Source of the DNA: Streptomyces parvus
GTDB taxonomy: Bacteria > Actinomycetota > Actinomycetes > Streptomycetales > Streptomycetaceae
NCBI RefSeq assembly: GCF_014648875.1
Contig: NZ_BMRY01000016.1
Coordinates: 53,959 to 117,958 of the forward strand
Direction of reading: 5' to 3'
Length of the DNA stretch: 64,000 bases
Position 1 is the stretch's first letter. Each line of letters opens with the position of its first letter. Positions 16,152 through 24,596 of this stretch are shown piece after piece. The position numbers and the translations under genes are program-made. Under the pieces are notes generated by a model. That model ran no database searches and was not told the DNA's origin. It worked only from the letters and a program-made list of their open reading frames with translations.

Positions 16152-16931
16152 TCAGCGCTTGGCGTGCCGGCCGCGCTGGCCGGAGGAGGGGCCGTTGTTG
16201 CCGCCGGGGGCGCGGCCGGAGCCGTCGCCCGCCTCGGCCGGGACGGCCTTCTTGCCCTGGCTGCGGGCCCGCAGGACCTCGATCACGATCGGCACCACGG
16301 AGATGAGCACGATCAGGATGAGGATCATCTCGATGTGCTCGTGCACGAAGTCGATCTTGCCGAGGAGGGCGCCGAGCACGGTGACGCCGACGCCCCAGAG
16401 GATCGCGCCGACGATGTTGTACGTGATGAAGGAGCGGTAGTTCATCCGGCTGACGCCCGCGATGATCGGCGTGAACGTACGCACGATGGGCACGAAGCGC
16501 GCCAGGACCAGGGACTTCGGGCCGTGCTTCTCGAAGAACTCGTGGGCCTTCTCCACGTTCTCCTGCTTGAAGAGGCGGGAGTCGGGGCGCTTGAAGAGGG
16601 CCGGGCCGACCTTGCGGCCGAAGAGATAGCCCACCTGGTCACCGACGATCGCGGCCACCGCGATCAGCGTGCACACCAGCCACAGCGGGTACTTCAGCTG
16701 GCCCGTGGTCACCAGCAGACCCGTGGTGAACAGCAGCGAGTCGCCGGGCAGGAAGAACCCGATCAGGAGGCCGGACTCGGCGAAGACGATGAGGAGCAGG
16801 CCGGGGAGCCCGAACGTGTTGAGCAGATAGTCCGGGTCCAGCCAGCTCGGTCCGAGCGCAAGCGTATTCAAGGGTCCGGGCTCCAGGATGAGGGGTGCGA
16901 TGGCGGCTCTGTGGCCGCCCCAAGCTATCAA
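16152..16931 (-). CDS. DedA/VTT-domain membrane protein
   Basis: 259 residues. Membrane segments and the family block FFLPGDSLLFTTGLL, then GDQVGYLFGRKVG, and the strongly conserved RFVPIVRTFTPIIAGVSRMNYRSF are present. DedA proteins act in envelope lipid handling, with scramblase-like or undecaprenyl phosphate transport roles in recent work. The C-terminal 40 residues are basic and Gly-rich. Divergent from the YbjQ gene with about 92 bp between starts. The exact lipid substrate cannot be told. Confidence 0.88.
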   Translation of the reverse strand: MIAWGGHRAAIAPLILEPGPLNTLALGPSWLDPDYLLNTFGLPGLLLIVFAESGLLIGFFLPGDSLLFTTGLLVTTGQLKYPLWLVCTLIAVAAIVGDQVGYLFGRKVGPALFKRPDSRLFKQENVEKAHEFFEKHGPKSLVLARFVPIVRTFTPIIAGVSRMNYRSFITYNIVGAILWGVGVTVLGALLGKIDFVHEHIEMILILIVLISVVPIVIEVLRARSQGKKAVPAEAGDGSGRAPGGNNGPSSGQRGRHAKR

Positions 16932-17023
16932 CGCCCGATGCGTGCCCGTGGTTCCAGTGGCGCACAGTGGGAATGCGCATCCTACGAAGCGGCCCGAAGC
17001 TGATCACAGGAGGTGCCACCACT

Positions 17024-17389
17024 ATGGGCATTGAGGAATTCGGCGGCGGCCAGACGGCACAGGCGGATGTGCTGGTCGTCACCACGAACGACGTACCCGG
17101 CTACCAGGTGACCCAGGTCATCGGCGAGGTCTTCGGGCTGACCGTCCGGTCGCGTCACCTCGGCAGCCAGATCGGGGCCGGGCTGAAGTCGATGATCGGC
17201 GGCGAGCTGAAGGGGCTGACCAAGACGCTGGTCGAGACCCGCAACCAGGCGATGGAGCGGCTCGTGGAGCAGGCCCGGGCCCGGGGCGCCAACGCGGTCC
17301 TGATGATGCGGTTCGACGTGACCGAGGCGGCGGACGTGGGCACGGAGGTCTGCGCGTACGGGACGGCAGCGGTGATCAGCAAGGTGTGA
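17024..17389 (+). CDS. YbjQ/UPF0145 family protein
   Basis: 121 residues from ATG 17024, which has CAGGAGGTG 9 bases upstream; the frame is open further 5' but without a ribosome site. The family core is clear: VTTNDVPGYQVTQVIGEVFG at the start, an amphipathic middle, and RARGANAVLMMRFD near the end. YbjQ proteins form pentamers and have no proven biochemical role, with a heavy-metal binding suggestion for some. The stop codon is the first element of a downstream tandem repeat. Confidence 0.9.
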   Translation: MGIEEFGGGQTAQADVLVVTTNDVPGYQVTQVIGEVFGLTVRSRHLGSQIGAGLKSMIGGELKGLTKTLVETRNQAMERLVEQARARGANAVLMMRFDVTEAADVGTEVCAYGTAAVISKV

Positions 17390-17481
17390 CGCGGGGCCGG
17401 GCGGCGCGGCGTGACGTCCTGCGTGCGGGCCGCCCGGTGTGACGTCCTGCCTGCGGGCCGCCCGGCGTGACGCGGGGCCGG
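17386..17481 (+). repeat. 25-28 bp tandem repeat starting at the YbjQ stop codon
   Basis: Units begin with GTGACG at 17386, 17411, 17439 and 17467. The two middle copies are 28 bp and differ at two positions; the first (25 bp) and last (partial) share GTGACGCGGGGCCGG. The TGA of the first unit is the YbjQ stop. Each full copy contains a small GC palindrome, so the array may also act as a terminator. Confidence 0.8.
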
Positions 17482-17531
17482 TTGTGACCAACTTAGGGGT
17501 TATGCCTGATTTGTCGGCCTAGGGTGGGCCG

Positions 17532-18842
17532 GTGGCCCCCGAAACCCCCGCGTCCCCGCCCGCTCCCCCACAGCCGCCGCACCCCCCGCACCCGTCGGCC
17601 ACCCCGGCCCGGCGGCTGCTGCCGCTCGTTCTGCCCGCGATCGCCGTCGGCGTCGTCTGCGCGCTGATCCTGCTCGGGGTGAGCCTGCTGGCGGAGCGGC
17701 TCCAGGACGTCCTCTGGGAATCCCTGCCCGACGCGCTCGGGGTGGGGCGGTTCTCCTCGCTGTGGATGGTCGCGATGCTCACCGCGACCGGCCTCGCGGT
17801 GGGGCTCGTCCTGCGGGCCGTGCCCGGCCACGGCGGGCCCGATCCGGCCACCACCGGGCTGGTCGACGCCCCGATGCGGCCCGGCATCGTGCCCGGGCTG
17901 CTCCTGGTGACCGTTCTGGCGCTGGCGGGCGGGGTGAGCCTCGGGCCCGAGAACCCGATCACCGCCGCCAACATCGCCCTCGCCTTCTGGCTCGGCCGAC
18001 GGTTCGCGCCCGGCGCTCCGGGCGAGGTGTGGGTGGCGCTCGCGGCGGCCGGGACGATCGGGGCCCTCTTCGGCACCCCGGTCGCCGCCGCGCTGGTCCT
18101 CTCCGAGGTGCTGGCCTCGCAGCCGGGCCCCGGGGCGTTCTGGGACCGGCTGTTCGCCCCGCTCGCGGCCGGTACGGCGGGCGCGCTGACCATGTCGTTG
18201 ATCGCGGCGCCCAGCTTCGACCTGTCCCTCCCCGCGTACACCGGTCCGCACTGGGGCGATCTGCTCTCCGCCCTGCTGATCGCCTCGTCGGGCGCGCTCC
18301 TCGGGCTGCTCGCGGTGTACGCGTTCCCGGTGGCGCACAGGGTGTTCGCGGCGCTGCGGCACCCGGTGCTCGCCCTGACGGTGGGCGGTCTCGTGCTGGG
18401 GCTGCTGGGCGCGCTGGGCGGGCATCTCACCCTGTTCAAGGGGCTCGACGAGGTGAAGACGCTCGCCGGGGACCCGGACGGGTGGTCGGCCGGGGAGTTC
18501 GCGGGGATGGCGATCGTGAAGATGGCCGCCCTCGTGATCGCGGCCACGTGCGGCTTCCGGGGAGGGCGGATCTTCCCGGCGGTCTTCGCGGGGACGGCGC
18601 TCGGGCTGTGCGCCCATGCGCTGGTCGACGCGGTCCCGCCGTCGCTCGCGGTGTCCTGCGCGGTGCTGGGCGTGCTGCTCGCCGTCACCCGACAGGGCTG
18701 GGTGAGTCTGTTCACGGCGGCGGTGCTGGTCGGCGACACGTCCGTGCTGCCGCTGCTGTGCGCGGCGACCCTGCCCGCGTGGCTGCTGGTCACGGGGCGG
18801 GCCCAGATGCAGCTGGACGCGGACGGGAAGTCGCTGCGGTGA
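17532..18842 (+). CDS. ClC-superfamily chloride/ion channel or antiporter
   Basis: 436 residues from GTG 17532 after a Pro-rich start. About ten membrane segments. The three ClC ion-site motifs are recognisable in altered form: GHGGPD, SLGPENP (GKxGPxxH-type, with the Glu) and GGRIFPAVFAG (GxFxP). There is no CBS domain. It resembles the YfeO-like branch annotated as ion channel protein. Whether it is a channel or an exchanger cannot be told. The promoter probably lies in the 17.48-17.53 kb segment. It is followed by an 18-bp perfect palindrome. Confidence 0.8.
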   Translation: MAPETPASPPAPPQPPHPPHPSATPARRLLPLVLPAIAVGVVCALILLGVSLLAERLQDVLWESLPDALGVGRFSSLWMVAMLTATGLAVGLVLRAVPGHGGPDPATTGLVDAPMRPGIVPGLLLVTVLALAGGVSLGPENPITAANIALAFWLGRRFAPGAPGEVWVALAAAGTIGALFGTPVAAALVLSEVLASQPGPGAFWDRLFAPLAAGTAGALTMSLIAAPSFDLSLPAYTGPHWGDLLSALLIASSGALLGLLAVYAFPVAHRVFAALRHPVLALTVGGLVLGLLGALGGHLTLFKGLDEVKTLAGDPDGWSAGEFAGMAIVKMAALVIAATCGFRGGRIFPAVFAGTALGLCAHALVDAVPPSLAVSCAVLGVLLAVTRQGWVSLFTAAVLVGDTSVLPLLCAATLPAWLLVTGRAQMQLDADGKSLR

Positions 18843-18910
18843 GCCGGTCAGCGGCGGCGTACCAACCCACTGCGGCGCGCGACAGGCGTACGCGGTCACG
18901 GGGAAGGCCC

Positions 18911-18928
18911 CGTCCGGCGCGCCGGACG
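18911..18928. terminator. perfect 18-bp palindrome between ClC gene and wrbA
   Basis: CGTCCGGCGCGCCGGACG at 18911-18928 reads the same on both strands, 68 bases after the ClC stop and 76 before wrbA. It could end transcription or be a regulator site. Confidence 0.4.
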
Positions 18929-19004
18929 CACCGAACCTCCGTATCGTCTGGTTCATACGCTTTGCGTCACCTTGCAACGATCCCACTCGACGGAGGTCCC
19001 CCGC

Positions 19005-19628
19005 ATGTCCACGCCCGTCAACGTCGCCGTCGTCTACTACTCCTCCACCGGCACCATCGCCACGATCGCGAAGGCGATGGCCGAGGATGCCGAGCGGGCC
19101 GGGGCGCAGGTGCGGCTGCGCCGGGCGGCGGAGCTCGCGCCGCAGGCGGCCATCGACTCCAACCCGGCGTGGGCGGAGAACGCCAGGGCGACCGCGGACA
19201 TCCCCGAGGTCTCGCCGGACGACCTGGTCTGGGCGGACGCGGTGATCTTCGGTACGCCGACCCGGTTCGGGAACGTCACCGCCCAGCTGAAGCAGTTCCT
19301 CGACACGCTCGGCGGGCTGTGGCAGTCGGGGCAGCTCGCCGACAAGGTCTACAGCGGCTTCACCTCCACGGCCACCGCCCACGGCGGCCAGGAGTCCACG
19401 CTGCTCGCGCTGTACAACACGATCCACCACTTCGGCGGCATCCTCGTCACCCCCGGGTACACCGACCCCACGAAGTTCGTCGACGGCAACCCGTACGGCA
19501 CCTCGCACATCGCCGGGCAGGGCGACCTCCCGGTCGGCGAGCAGACGCTCACCGCCACCCGCGTACAGGCCGAGCGGGTCGTGAAGTTCACCCGGGCCAT
19601 CAAGGCGGGCCTGGCCGCCGGGAACTGA
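19005..19628 (+). CDS. wrbA: NAD(P)H:quinone oxidoreductase, WrbA type
   Basis: 207 residues. Flavodoxin-like FMN enzyme that reduces quinones by two electrons and so avoids semiquinone radicals. The FMN phosphate loop YYSSTGTIATIAKAM is at residues 9-23, and GTPTRFGNVTAQLKQFLD and GGQESTLLALYN mark the WrbA subgroup. ATG 19005 has CGGAGG 9 bases upstream. The 160-bp region before it should hold the promoter. The gene for glutamate decarboxylase follows after 74 bp on the same strand and may be co-transcribed, which would make sense for a stress-response pair. Confidence 0.92.
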   Translation: MSTPVNVAVVYYSSTGTIATIAKAMAEDAERAGAQVRLRRAAELAPQAAIDSNPAWAENARATADIPEVSPDDLVWADAVIFGTPTRFGNVTAQLKQFLDTLGGLWQSGQLADKVYSGFTSTATAHGGQESTLLALYNTIHHFGGILVTPGYTDPTKFVDGNPYGTSHIAGQGDLPVGEQTLTATRVQAERVVKFTRAIKAGLAAGN

Positions 19629-19702
19629 CCCCGTCCACGTCACCCGCAGGCACCCGCGCACGCGCACCGACCCCCGACGGCCGAGAGAAGGGCTTCCCCA
19701 CC

Positions 19703-21130
19703 ATGCCGCTCCACCGCGGTGCCCACCCGGAACAGGACGAGCCCTCCGACGAGCGGCGCAGGCTCGCCCTGAACCCGTTCTTCGGCGAGGCGGACCCGAC
19801 GGCCGCGATGAACACCGCGCCGCCCCGGCACCGGCTGCCCGAGGGGCCGCTGCCGCCGCTGACGGCGTACCGGCTGGTCCACGACGAGCTGATGCTCGAC
19901 GGCAACTCCCGGCTCAACCTGGCCACGTTCGTCACGACCTGGATGGAGCCGCAGGCCGGCGTCCTGATGGGCGAGTGCCGGGACAAGAACATGATCGACA
20001 AGGACGAGTACCCGCGCACCGCCGAGCTGGAGAAGCGCTGTGTGGCGATGCTCGCCGACCTGTGGAACGCGCCTGATCCGGCGGCGGCCGTGGGGTGTTC
20101 GACCACCGGGTCGAGTGAGGCGTGCATGCTCGCGGGGCTCGCCCTGAAGCGGCGCTGGGCCAAGCGGAACGCGGACCGCTACCCGGCGACGGCGCGGCCC
20201 AATCTGGTGATGGGCGTCAATGTGCAGGTCTGCTGGGAGAAGTTCTGCAACTTCTGGGAGGTGGAGGCCCGGCAGGTCCCGATGGAGGGCGGGCGCTTCC
20301 ACATCGACCCGCAGGCCGCCGCCGAGCTCTGCGACGAGAACACCATCGGGGTCGTCGGCATCCTCGGCTCCACCTTCGACGGGTCCTACGAGCCGATCGC
20401 CGACCTCTGCGCGGCCCTGGACGCCCTCCAGGAGCGCACAGGACTTGATGTCCCGGTCCATGTGGACGGGGCGTCCGGCGCGATGGTGGCTCCGTTCCTC
20501 GACCCGGAGCTGGTGTGGGACTTCCGGCTGCCGAGGGTGGCGTCGATCAACACCTCGGGCCACAAGTACGGCCTGGTCTATCCGGGGGTCGGCTGGGCCC
20601 TGTGGCGTACGTCGGACGAGCTGCCGGAGGAGCTGGTCTTCCGGGTCAACTACCTGGGCGGCGACATGCCGACGTTCGCGCTGAACTTCTCGCGGCCCGG
20701 GGCGCAGGTGGTCGCGCAGTACTACACGTTCCTGCGCCTCGGGCGCGACGGCTACCGAGCGGTCCAGCAGGCCTCCCGGGACGTGGCCTGCTCCCTGGCC
20801 CGCGCTGTGGAGGACCTCGGCGACTTCCGACTCCTCACCCGGGGGGACGAGTTGCCGGTGTTCGCGTTCACGACGACCGCCGAGGTCCGCACGTACGACG
20901 TCTTCGACGTGTCGCGCCGGCTGCGGGAGCGCGGCTGGCTGGTGCCCGCGTACACCTTCCCCGCCAACCGGCAGGACCTGTCGGTGCTGCGGGTGGTGTG
21001 CCGCAACGGCTTCTCCTCGGACCTGGCCGAGCTGCTGGTCGAGGACCTGAAGCTGTTCCTGCCCGAACTGCGGGCGCAGAAGCACCCGGTGAGCCATGAC
21101 CGGACGGCCGCTACGGCCTTCCACCACTAG
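19703..21130 (+). CDS. gadB: glutamate decarboxylase
   Basis: 475 residues, normal length. PLP enzyme that turns glutamate to GABA while using up a proton. PLP-binding features: STTGSSEA (phosphate/aldimine side), HVDGASGAMV with the pyridine-contacting Asp, and SGHKYG with the Schiff-base Lys. The DGNSRLNLATFVTTWMEPQ start motif is typical of bacterial Gad. The ATG at 19703 begins 74 bp after wrbA; AGAAGG lies 11-16 bases upstream. No antiporter gene is adjacent, so GABA export or use must be encoded elsewhere. Confidence 0.94.
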   Translation: MPLHRGAHPEQDEPSDERRRLALNPFFGEADPTAAMNTAPPRHRLPEGPLPPLTAYRLVHDELMLDGNSRLNLATFVTTWMEPQAGVLMGECRDKNMIDKDEYPRTAELEKRCVAMLADLWNAPDPAAAVGCSTTGSSEACMLAGLALKRRWAKRNADRYPATARPNLVMGVNVQVCWEKFCNFWEVEARQVPMEGGRFHIDPQAAAELCDENTIGVVGILGSTFDGSYEPIADLCAALDALQERTGLDVPVHVDGASGAMVAPFLDPELVWDFRLPRVASINTSGHKYGLVYPGVGWALWRTSDELPEELVFRVNYLGGDMPTFALNFSRPGAQVVAQYYTFLRLGRDGYRAVQQASRDVACSLARAVEDLGDFRLLTRGDELPVFAFTTTAEVRTYDVFDVSRRLRERGWLVPAYTFPANRQDLSVLRVVCRNGFSSDLAELLVEDLKLFLPELRAQKHPVSHDRTAATAFHH

Positions 21131-21201
21131 CCTGCCCCGTCCTGTCACAGCTCGGCCGAAACCCGGGCGGGGCGCCTCGGCGCTGCTGTAGGTTCCCTGC
21201 C

Positions 21202-22017
21202 ATGTCCACGAGCAGAGACCTGGAGAACCCCGAGTCGCGGTTCTCCGCGATACTCGGAAGCGCCGCGCGGCTTCCGGGCGTTCGGATCGACCGGGCCTCC
21301 TATCTGCGCAGGGCTCTGGCCCGCCACTGCACCGACGCGGAGGTCCGGAGGGCGATCGAGCTGAGCCCCGCGGCGGCCGGCATCCCCCTGGAGGTCCTGG
21401 ACCGGATTGCCAACGAGTCCATCAACTACGAGACCGCCAAGGTGAGCGCCTTCTCCGCGGCGACGGGCATGCCCGGCATCCTGGCGCTTCCCGCCACGGT
21501 GCCGGCCGACCTGGCGCAGTACACCGGCCATGTGCTGCGCATCGCCCAGAAGCTCGCCTACCTCTACAGCTGGCCCGATCTCTTCTCCGAGGACGCCGAC
21601 CTCGATGACGCGACCAGGAGTGTCCTCACGCTCTTCGTCGGTGTGATGTTCGGCACCCAGTCGGCGAACACCGCGGTCGGCAAGGTGGCGACCATGATGT
21701 CGCGCGAGGTCGCCAGGAAGCTGCCGCAGAAGGCGCTCACCCAAGGGGTCGTCTACCCCGTGGTCAAGAAGGTCGCGGGCTACCTCGGCGTCCAGATGAC
21801 GAAGCAGACCTTCGCGAAGTCCGTCTCGAAGGCCATCCCGGTCGTCGGAGCCGTGGTCTCCGGCGGGCTCACCCTCGCGACCTTCCGTCCCATGGCGAAG
21901 CGGCTGAAGAACCACCTCTCCGGTCTGGACCTGGCAGAGCCGGCGCCCGGCGTGGTGATCGGGGAGGTCGTCACGGTCCACGACTCCCCGCTCCACGATC
22001 CGGGCCGGACCGCCTGA
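21202..22017 (+). CDS. possible EcsC-like protein of unknown function
   Basis: 271 residues. I do not firmly recognise it. A central stretch, ATGMPGILALPATVPADLAQ followed by HVLRIAQKLAYLYSWPD, resembles EcsC-family proteins seen in actinobacteria, and the C-terminal half has two hydrophobic helices separated by basic segments (KKVAGYLGVQ; VVGAVVSGGLTLATF). No catalytic motif is evident. It has its own short upstream region after gadB and ends 21 bp before the convergent ABC permease stop. Peripheral membrane location is a guess. Confidence 0.7.
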   Translation: MSTSRDLENPESRFSAILGSAARLPGVRIDRASYLRRALARHCTDAEVRRAIELSPAAAGIPLEVLDRIANESINYETAKVSAFSAATGMPGILALPATVPADLAQYTGHVLRIAQKLAYLYSWPDLFSEDADLDDATRSVLTLFVGVMFGTQSANTAVGKVATMMSREVARKLPQKALTQGVVYPVVKKVAGYLGVQMTKQTFAKSVSKAIPVVGAVVSGGLTLATFRPMAKRLKNHLSGLDLAEPAPGVVIGEVVTVHDSPLHDPGRTA

Positions 22018-22038
22018 CGCACGGACCCCGACCCGCCG

Positions 22039-22869
22039 CTACCGGCTGAGCCGCGCGAACTTCCGTACGGCCAGCGGGAAGAACACCGCGATGATGGCCA
22101 CCGGCCAGAGCACCGCGAGGAGTTCGGCGTGCTCCGCCGCCCACGAGCCGGTCGCGCCGCCGGGGTTGCCGAACAACTCCCGTACGGCGGTGGCGGTCGC
22201 GGACATCGGGTTCCACTCGACCACCGCGCCCAGCCAGCCCGGCATCGACGCGGGGGTGGCGAAGACGTTGGAGAGGAAGCCGACCGGCCAGACCAGGATC
22301 TGGACCGCCGTGACCATCTCCGGCCTGCCCGCCACCATGGCGAGGTGGATGCCGACCCACAGCATCGCGAACCGCAGCAGGAGCAGCAGCCCCACCGCCC
22401 CGAGCGCGGCCGCGGCCCCGTTGTGCCAGCGCCAGCCGACCGCGTAACCGACCCCGGTCATCACGGCGAGCGAGAGAACCGACTGGAGCATGTCCGCGGC
22501 GCTGCGGCCCACCAGTACCGCGCCGGGGACCATCGGCATCGAGCGGAAACGGTCGATGACGCCCTTGCCGAGGTCCTGGGTGACCGCGAGCATCGTCGCC
22601 TCCAGCCCGAAGGCCATCGTCAGCGCGAGCATCCCGGGGACCAGGTACTCGGTGGGGTCGCCGGACACGCCCCGGCCGCCGCCCACCAGATAGGTGAACA
22701 TCAGCAGCAGCATCACCGGGAACACCAGGTTGACGAGGACCGCCACGGGCTGCCGGGCCCAGTGCGCCAGTTCGCGGCGGGTCATCGTCCAGGAGTCGGC
22801 CAGCGCCCAGCCCAGCCGGGAGGCCGCCCCGTCCGGTCCGGGGGCCGCCGTCGTCGTCGCCGCACTCAT
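22039..22869 (-). CDS. ABC-2 type drug exporter permease (DrrB-like)
   Basis: 276 residues, six membrane segments. The motif GLEATMLAVTQDLGKGVIDRFRSMPM is typical of DrrB/ABC-2 permeases. ATG 22869 overlaps the stop of the ATPase gene by 4 bases, so the two are translated together. With the ATPase it would form an exporter for lipophilic drugs or lipids. Controlled, by position, by the adjacent PadR repressor. Confidence 0.9.
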   Translation of the reverse strand: MSAATTTAAPGPDGAASRLGWALADSWTMTRRELAHWARQPVAVLVNLVFPVMLLLMFTYLVGGGRGVSGDPTEYLVPGMLALTMAFGLEATMLAVTQDLGKGVIDRFRSMPMVPGAVLVGRSAADMLQSVLSLAVMTGVGYAVGWRWHNGAAAALGAVGLLLLLRFAMLWVGIHLAMVAGRPEMVTAVQILVWPVGFLSNVFATPASMPGWLGAVVEWNPMSATATAVRELFGNPGGATGSWAAEHAELLAVLWPVAIIAVFFPLAVRKFARLSR

Positions 22870-23831
22870 GCCGCCACCTCCGCCTTCTCCGCCACCTGCG
22901 CGGTGGCCGGTTGCCCGGTCAGGGAGAGAAACACCTCGTCCAGGGTCGGGCGGCGCACCGCGATGTCCTCCGCCTCGATGCCCGCCTCGTCCAGCACCCG
23001 CACCGTCCGGGTCAGGGCCGCCATCCGGTCCGGGGCCGGCGCGCCGATCCGCCGCCGGTCGGGGTCGAGCGTCAGGTCCTCGCCGCCGAGCAGCGCCGCC
23101 GCCTCCGCCAGCCGGGAAGCGTCGCGCAGGACGATGTCGATCCGGTCGCCGCCGACGCGGGCCTTGAGCTCGTCGGGGGTGCCCTCGGCGACCGCCCGGC
23201 CGTGGTCGATGAGGGAGATCCGGTCGGCCAGCTGGTCCGCCTCCTCCAGATACTGGGTGGTCAGCAGCACCGTGGTGCCGCCGCCGACCAGGGACCGCAC
23301 CGCGTCCCACACCTCGGTGCGCCCGCGCGGGTCGAGGCCGGTCGTCGGCTCGTCCAGGAACAGCACGTCCGGATCGGTGATCAGCGACGCGGCCAGGTCC
23401 AGCCGTCTGCGCATGCCGCCGCTGTACTGCTTGACCGCCTTGCGGCCGGTGTCCGCCAGGCCGAACCGCTCAAGGAGTTCGTCCGCCCGGCTGCCCGCCC
23501 GGCGTGCGCCCAGGTGGTACAGCCGCCCGAACATCTCCAGGTTCTGCCGCCCGCCGAGCTGTTCGTCCACCGCCGCGTGCTGCCCGAGCAGCCCGATCCT
23601 GCGCCGCACCTCGCCCGCCCGCTCGCGGACGTCGAGGCCGGCCACGGTGACCCGGCCCGCGTCGTGGCGCAGCAGCGTCGACACGATCCGTACGGCAGTG
23701 GTCTTGCCCGCCCCGTTGGGGCCGAGCACCCCGTGGACGGTGCCGCTGCCGACGACCAGGTCCAGTCCGTCCAGGGCGCGTTTCTCCCCGTACCGCTTGT
23801 GCACTCCGTCCATGACGATCGCTTCCGTCAC
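22866..23831 (-). CDS. ABC exporter ATP-binding protein (DrrA-like)
   Basis: 321 residues from GTG 23831 (VTEAIVMDGVHKRYGEK), which has GGAAGG and GGGG runs upstream. Walker A GPNGAGKTT, Q-loop LLGQHAAVDEQL, signature YSGGMRRRLDLA, Walker B VLFLDEPTTGLDP and the DrrA-type C-terminal LEEADQLADRI plus regulatory tail are all present. It powers the downstream permease. A perfect 16-bp PadR-type operator lies 37-52 bases before the start codon. Confidence 0.94.
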   Translation of the reverse strand: MTEAIVMDGVHKRYGEKRALDGLDLVVGSGTVHGVLGPNGAGKTTAVRIVSTLLRHDAGRVTVAGLDVRERAGEVRRRIGLLGQHAAVDEQLGGRQNLEMFGRLYHLGARRAGSRADELLERFGLADTGRKAVKQYSGGMRRRLDLAASLITDPDVLFLDEPTTGLDPRGRTEVWDAVRSLVGGGTTVLLTTQYLEEADQLADRISLIDHGRAVAEGTPDELKARVGGDRIDIVLRDASRLAEAAALLGGEDLTLDPDRRRIGAPAPDRMAALTRTVRVLDEAGIEAEDIAVRRPTLDEVFLSLTGQPATAQVAEKAEVAA

Positions 23832-23867
23832 GTTCCCCGCCGCCCTTCCACGCCTTCGCAACCCTCG

Positions 23868-23883
23868 TAGTCAAACTTGACTA
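23868..23883. promoter_or_regulatory. PadR operator site 1 (upstream of the ABC exporter)
   Basis: TAGTCAA AC TTGACTA, a perfect 7+7 inverted repeat with a 2-base spacer, 37 bases before the ATPase start. It matches sites at 23916-23930 and 24581-24596. Confidence 0.7.
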
Positions 23884-23914
23884 GCAGCTCGAAGGTAAAC
23901 CCAGGACCGGCATT

Positions 23915-23930
23915 CGTCAAACTTGATTAG
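23915..23930. promoter_or_regulatory. PadR operator site 2 (over the padR stop codon)
   Basis: CGTCAA AC TTGATTAG is a weaker copy of the same inverted repeat. It overlaps the last codons and TAA stop of the padR-type gene (stop at 23927-23929) and is 47 bp from site 1, close to four helical turns plus a half. Confidence 0.5.
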
Positions 23931-24568
23931 TCGTTGTCCCCGGGGTCGGGCACACCGGTGGCGTACGGGTTCTCCTCACCCTCGGCGAGGACCCCGACGA
24001 ACGGGTCACCCTCGCCCGCGAAGGTGTACGCGCCGCCCTCGATGCGGGCGATCAGGCCCCGGGTCCACTCCGCGCCGCTGTCCGCCGAGTGCACCCACAG
24101 GTTCATGATCTCGCCGATGTGACCGAGGGATTCAGGCCCTTCCTCGGGGGTGTAGTACTCGGTGACCGCGTCCCGCCACTCCCGGATGCCCTCGATCCGC
24201 TCCTTGAGCAGGGCGACCGCCTCCTCGCGGGGCAGGTCGACGATGAAGCCGACCGCCGCCGAGAGGACGTCCATGTTCCGGTCGTACGAGCGGATGGCGT
24301 CCCGGAGCAGGGCGCGGTACTCGTCGAGGCCCGCCTCCGTGACCTCGTACTCGGTGCGCGGCGGGCCGCCGGCCGTGGACGGGGCCGTCTCGTGCGCGAG
24401 GAGCAGTCCTTGCTTCGCCATCTGCTTCAGGGCGTGGTAGATCGACCCGGGCTTGGCGTTGGACCACTCGTGCGCGCCCCAGTACTCCAGGTCGTTGCGG
24501 ACCTGATAGCCGTGCGCGCGGCCGTGCATGCGCACCGCGCCGAGGACCAGCAGCCGGATCGCGGACAT
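23927..24568 (-). CDS. PadR family transcriptional repressor
   Basis: 213 residues. N-terminal winged helix (IRLLVLGAVRMHGRAHGYQVRNDL, then the GSIYHALKQMAKQGLL recognition helix region) and a C-terminal helical domain of the Vir_C/PadR-s2 kind. AAGGAG stands 5 bases before ATG 24568. Family members bind inverted repeats and are released by the drug exported by the neighbouring pump. Three similar inverted repeats flank and overlap the gene, so it likely represses itself and the ABC exporter. An MFS gene ends only 15 bp upstream on the same strand, with operator 3 over its stop. Confidence 0.93.
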   Translation of the reverse strand: MSAIRLLVLGAVRMHGRAHGYQVRNDLEYWGAHEWSNAKPGSIYHALKQMAKQGLLLAHETAPSTAGGPPRTEYEVTEAGLDEYRALLRDAIRSYDRNMDVLSAAVGFIVDLPREEAVALLKERIEGIREWRDAVTEYYTPEEGPESLGHIGEIMNLWVHSADSGAEWTRGLIARIEGGAYTFAGEGDPFVGVLAEGEENPYATGVPDPGDND

Positions 24569-24580
24569 GACACTCCTTCG

Positions 24581-24596
24581 TATTCAACTTTGACTA
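24581..24596. promoter_or_regulatory. PadR operator site 3 (upstream of padR)
   Basis: TATTCAA CT TTGACTA has one mismatch between its arms and lies 13-28 bases before the padR start, overlapping the stop codon of the upstream MFS gene (TGA at 24586-24584). Position fits autorepression. Confidence 0.65.

Noticed and set aside
17762..19702. Apparent N-terminal extension of glutamate decarboxylase over the ClC and wrbA genes
   Set aside because: The frame is open only because of high GC; it overlaps two genes with good ribosome sites and the extension has no domain.
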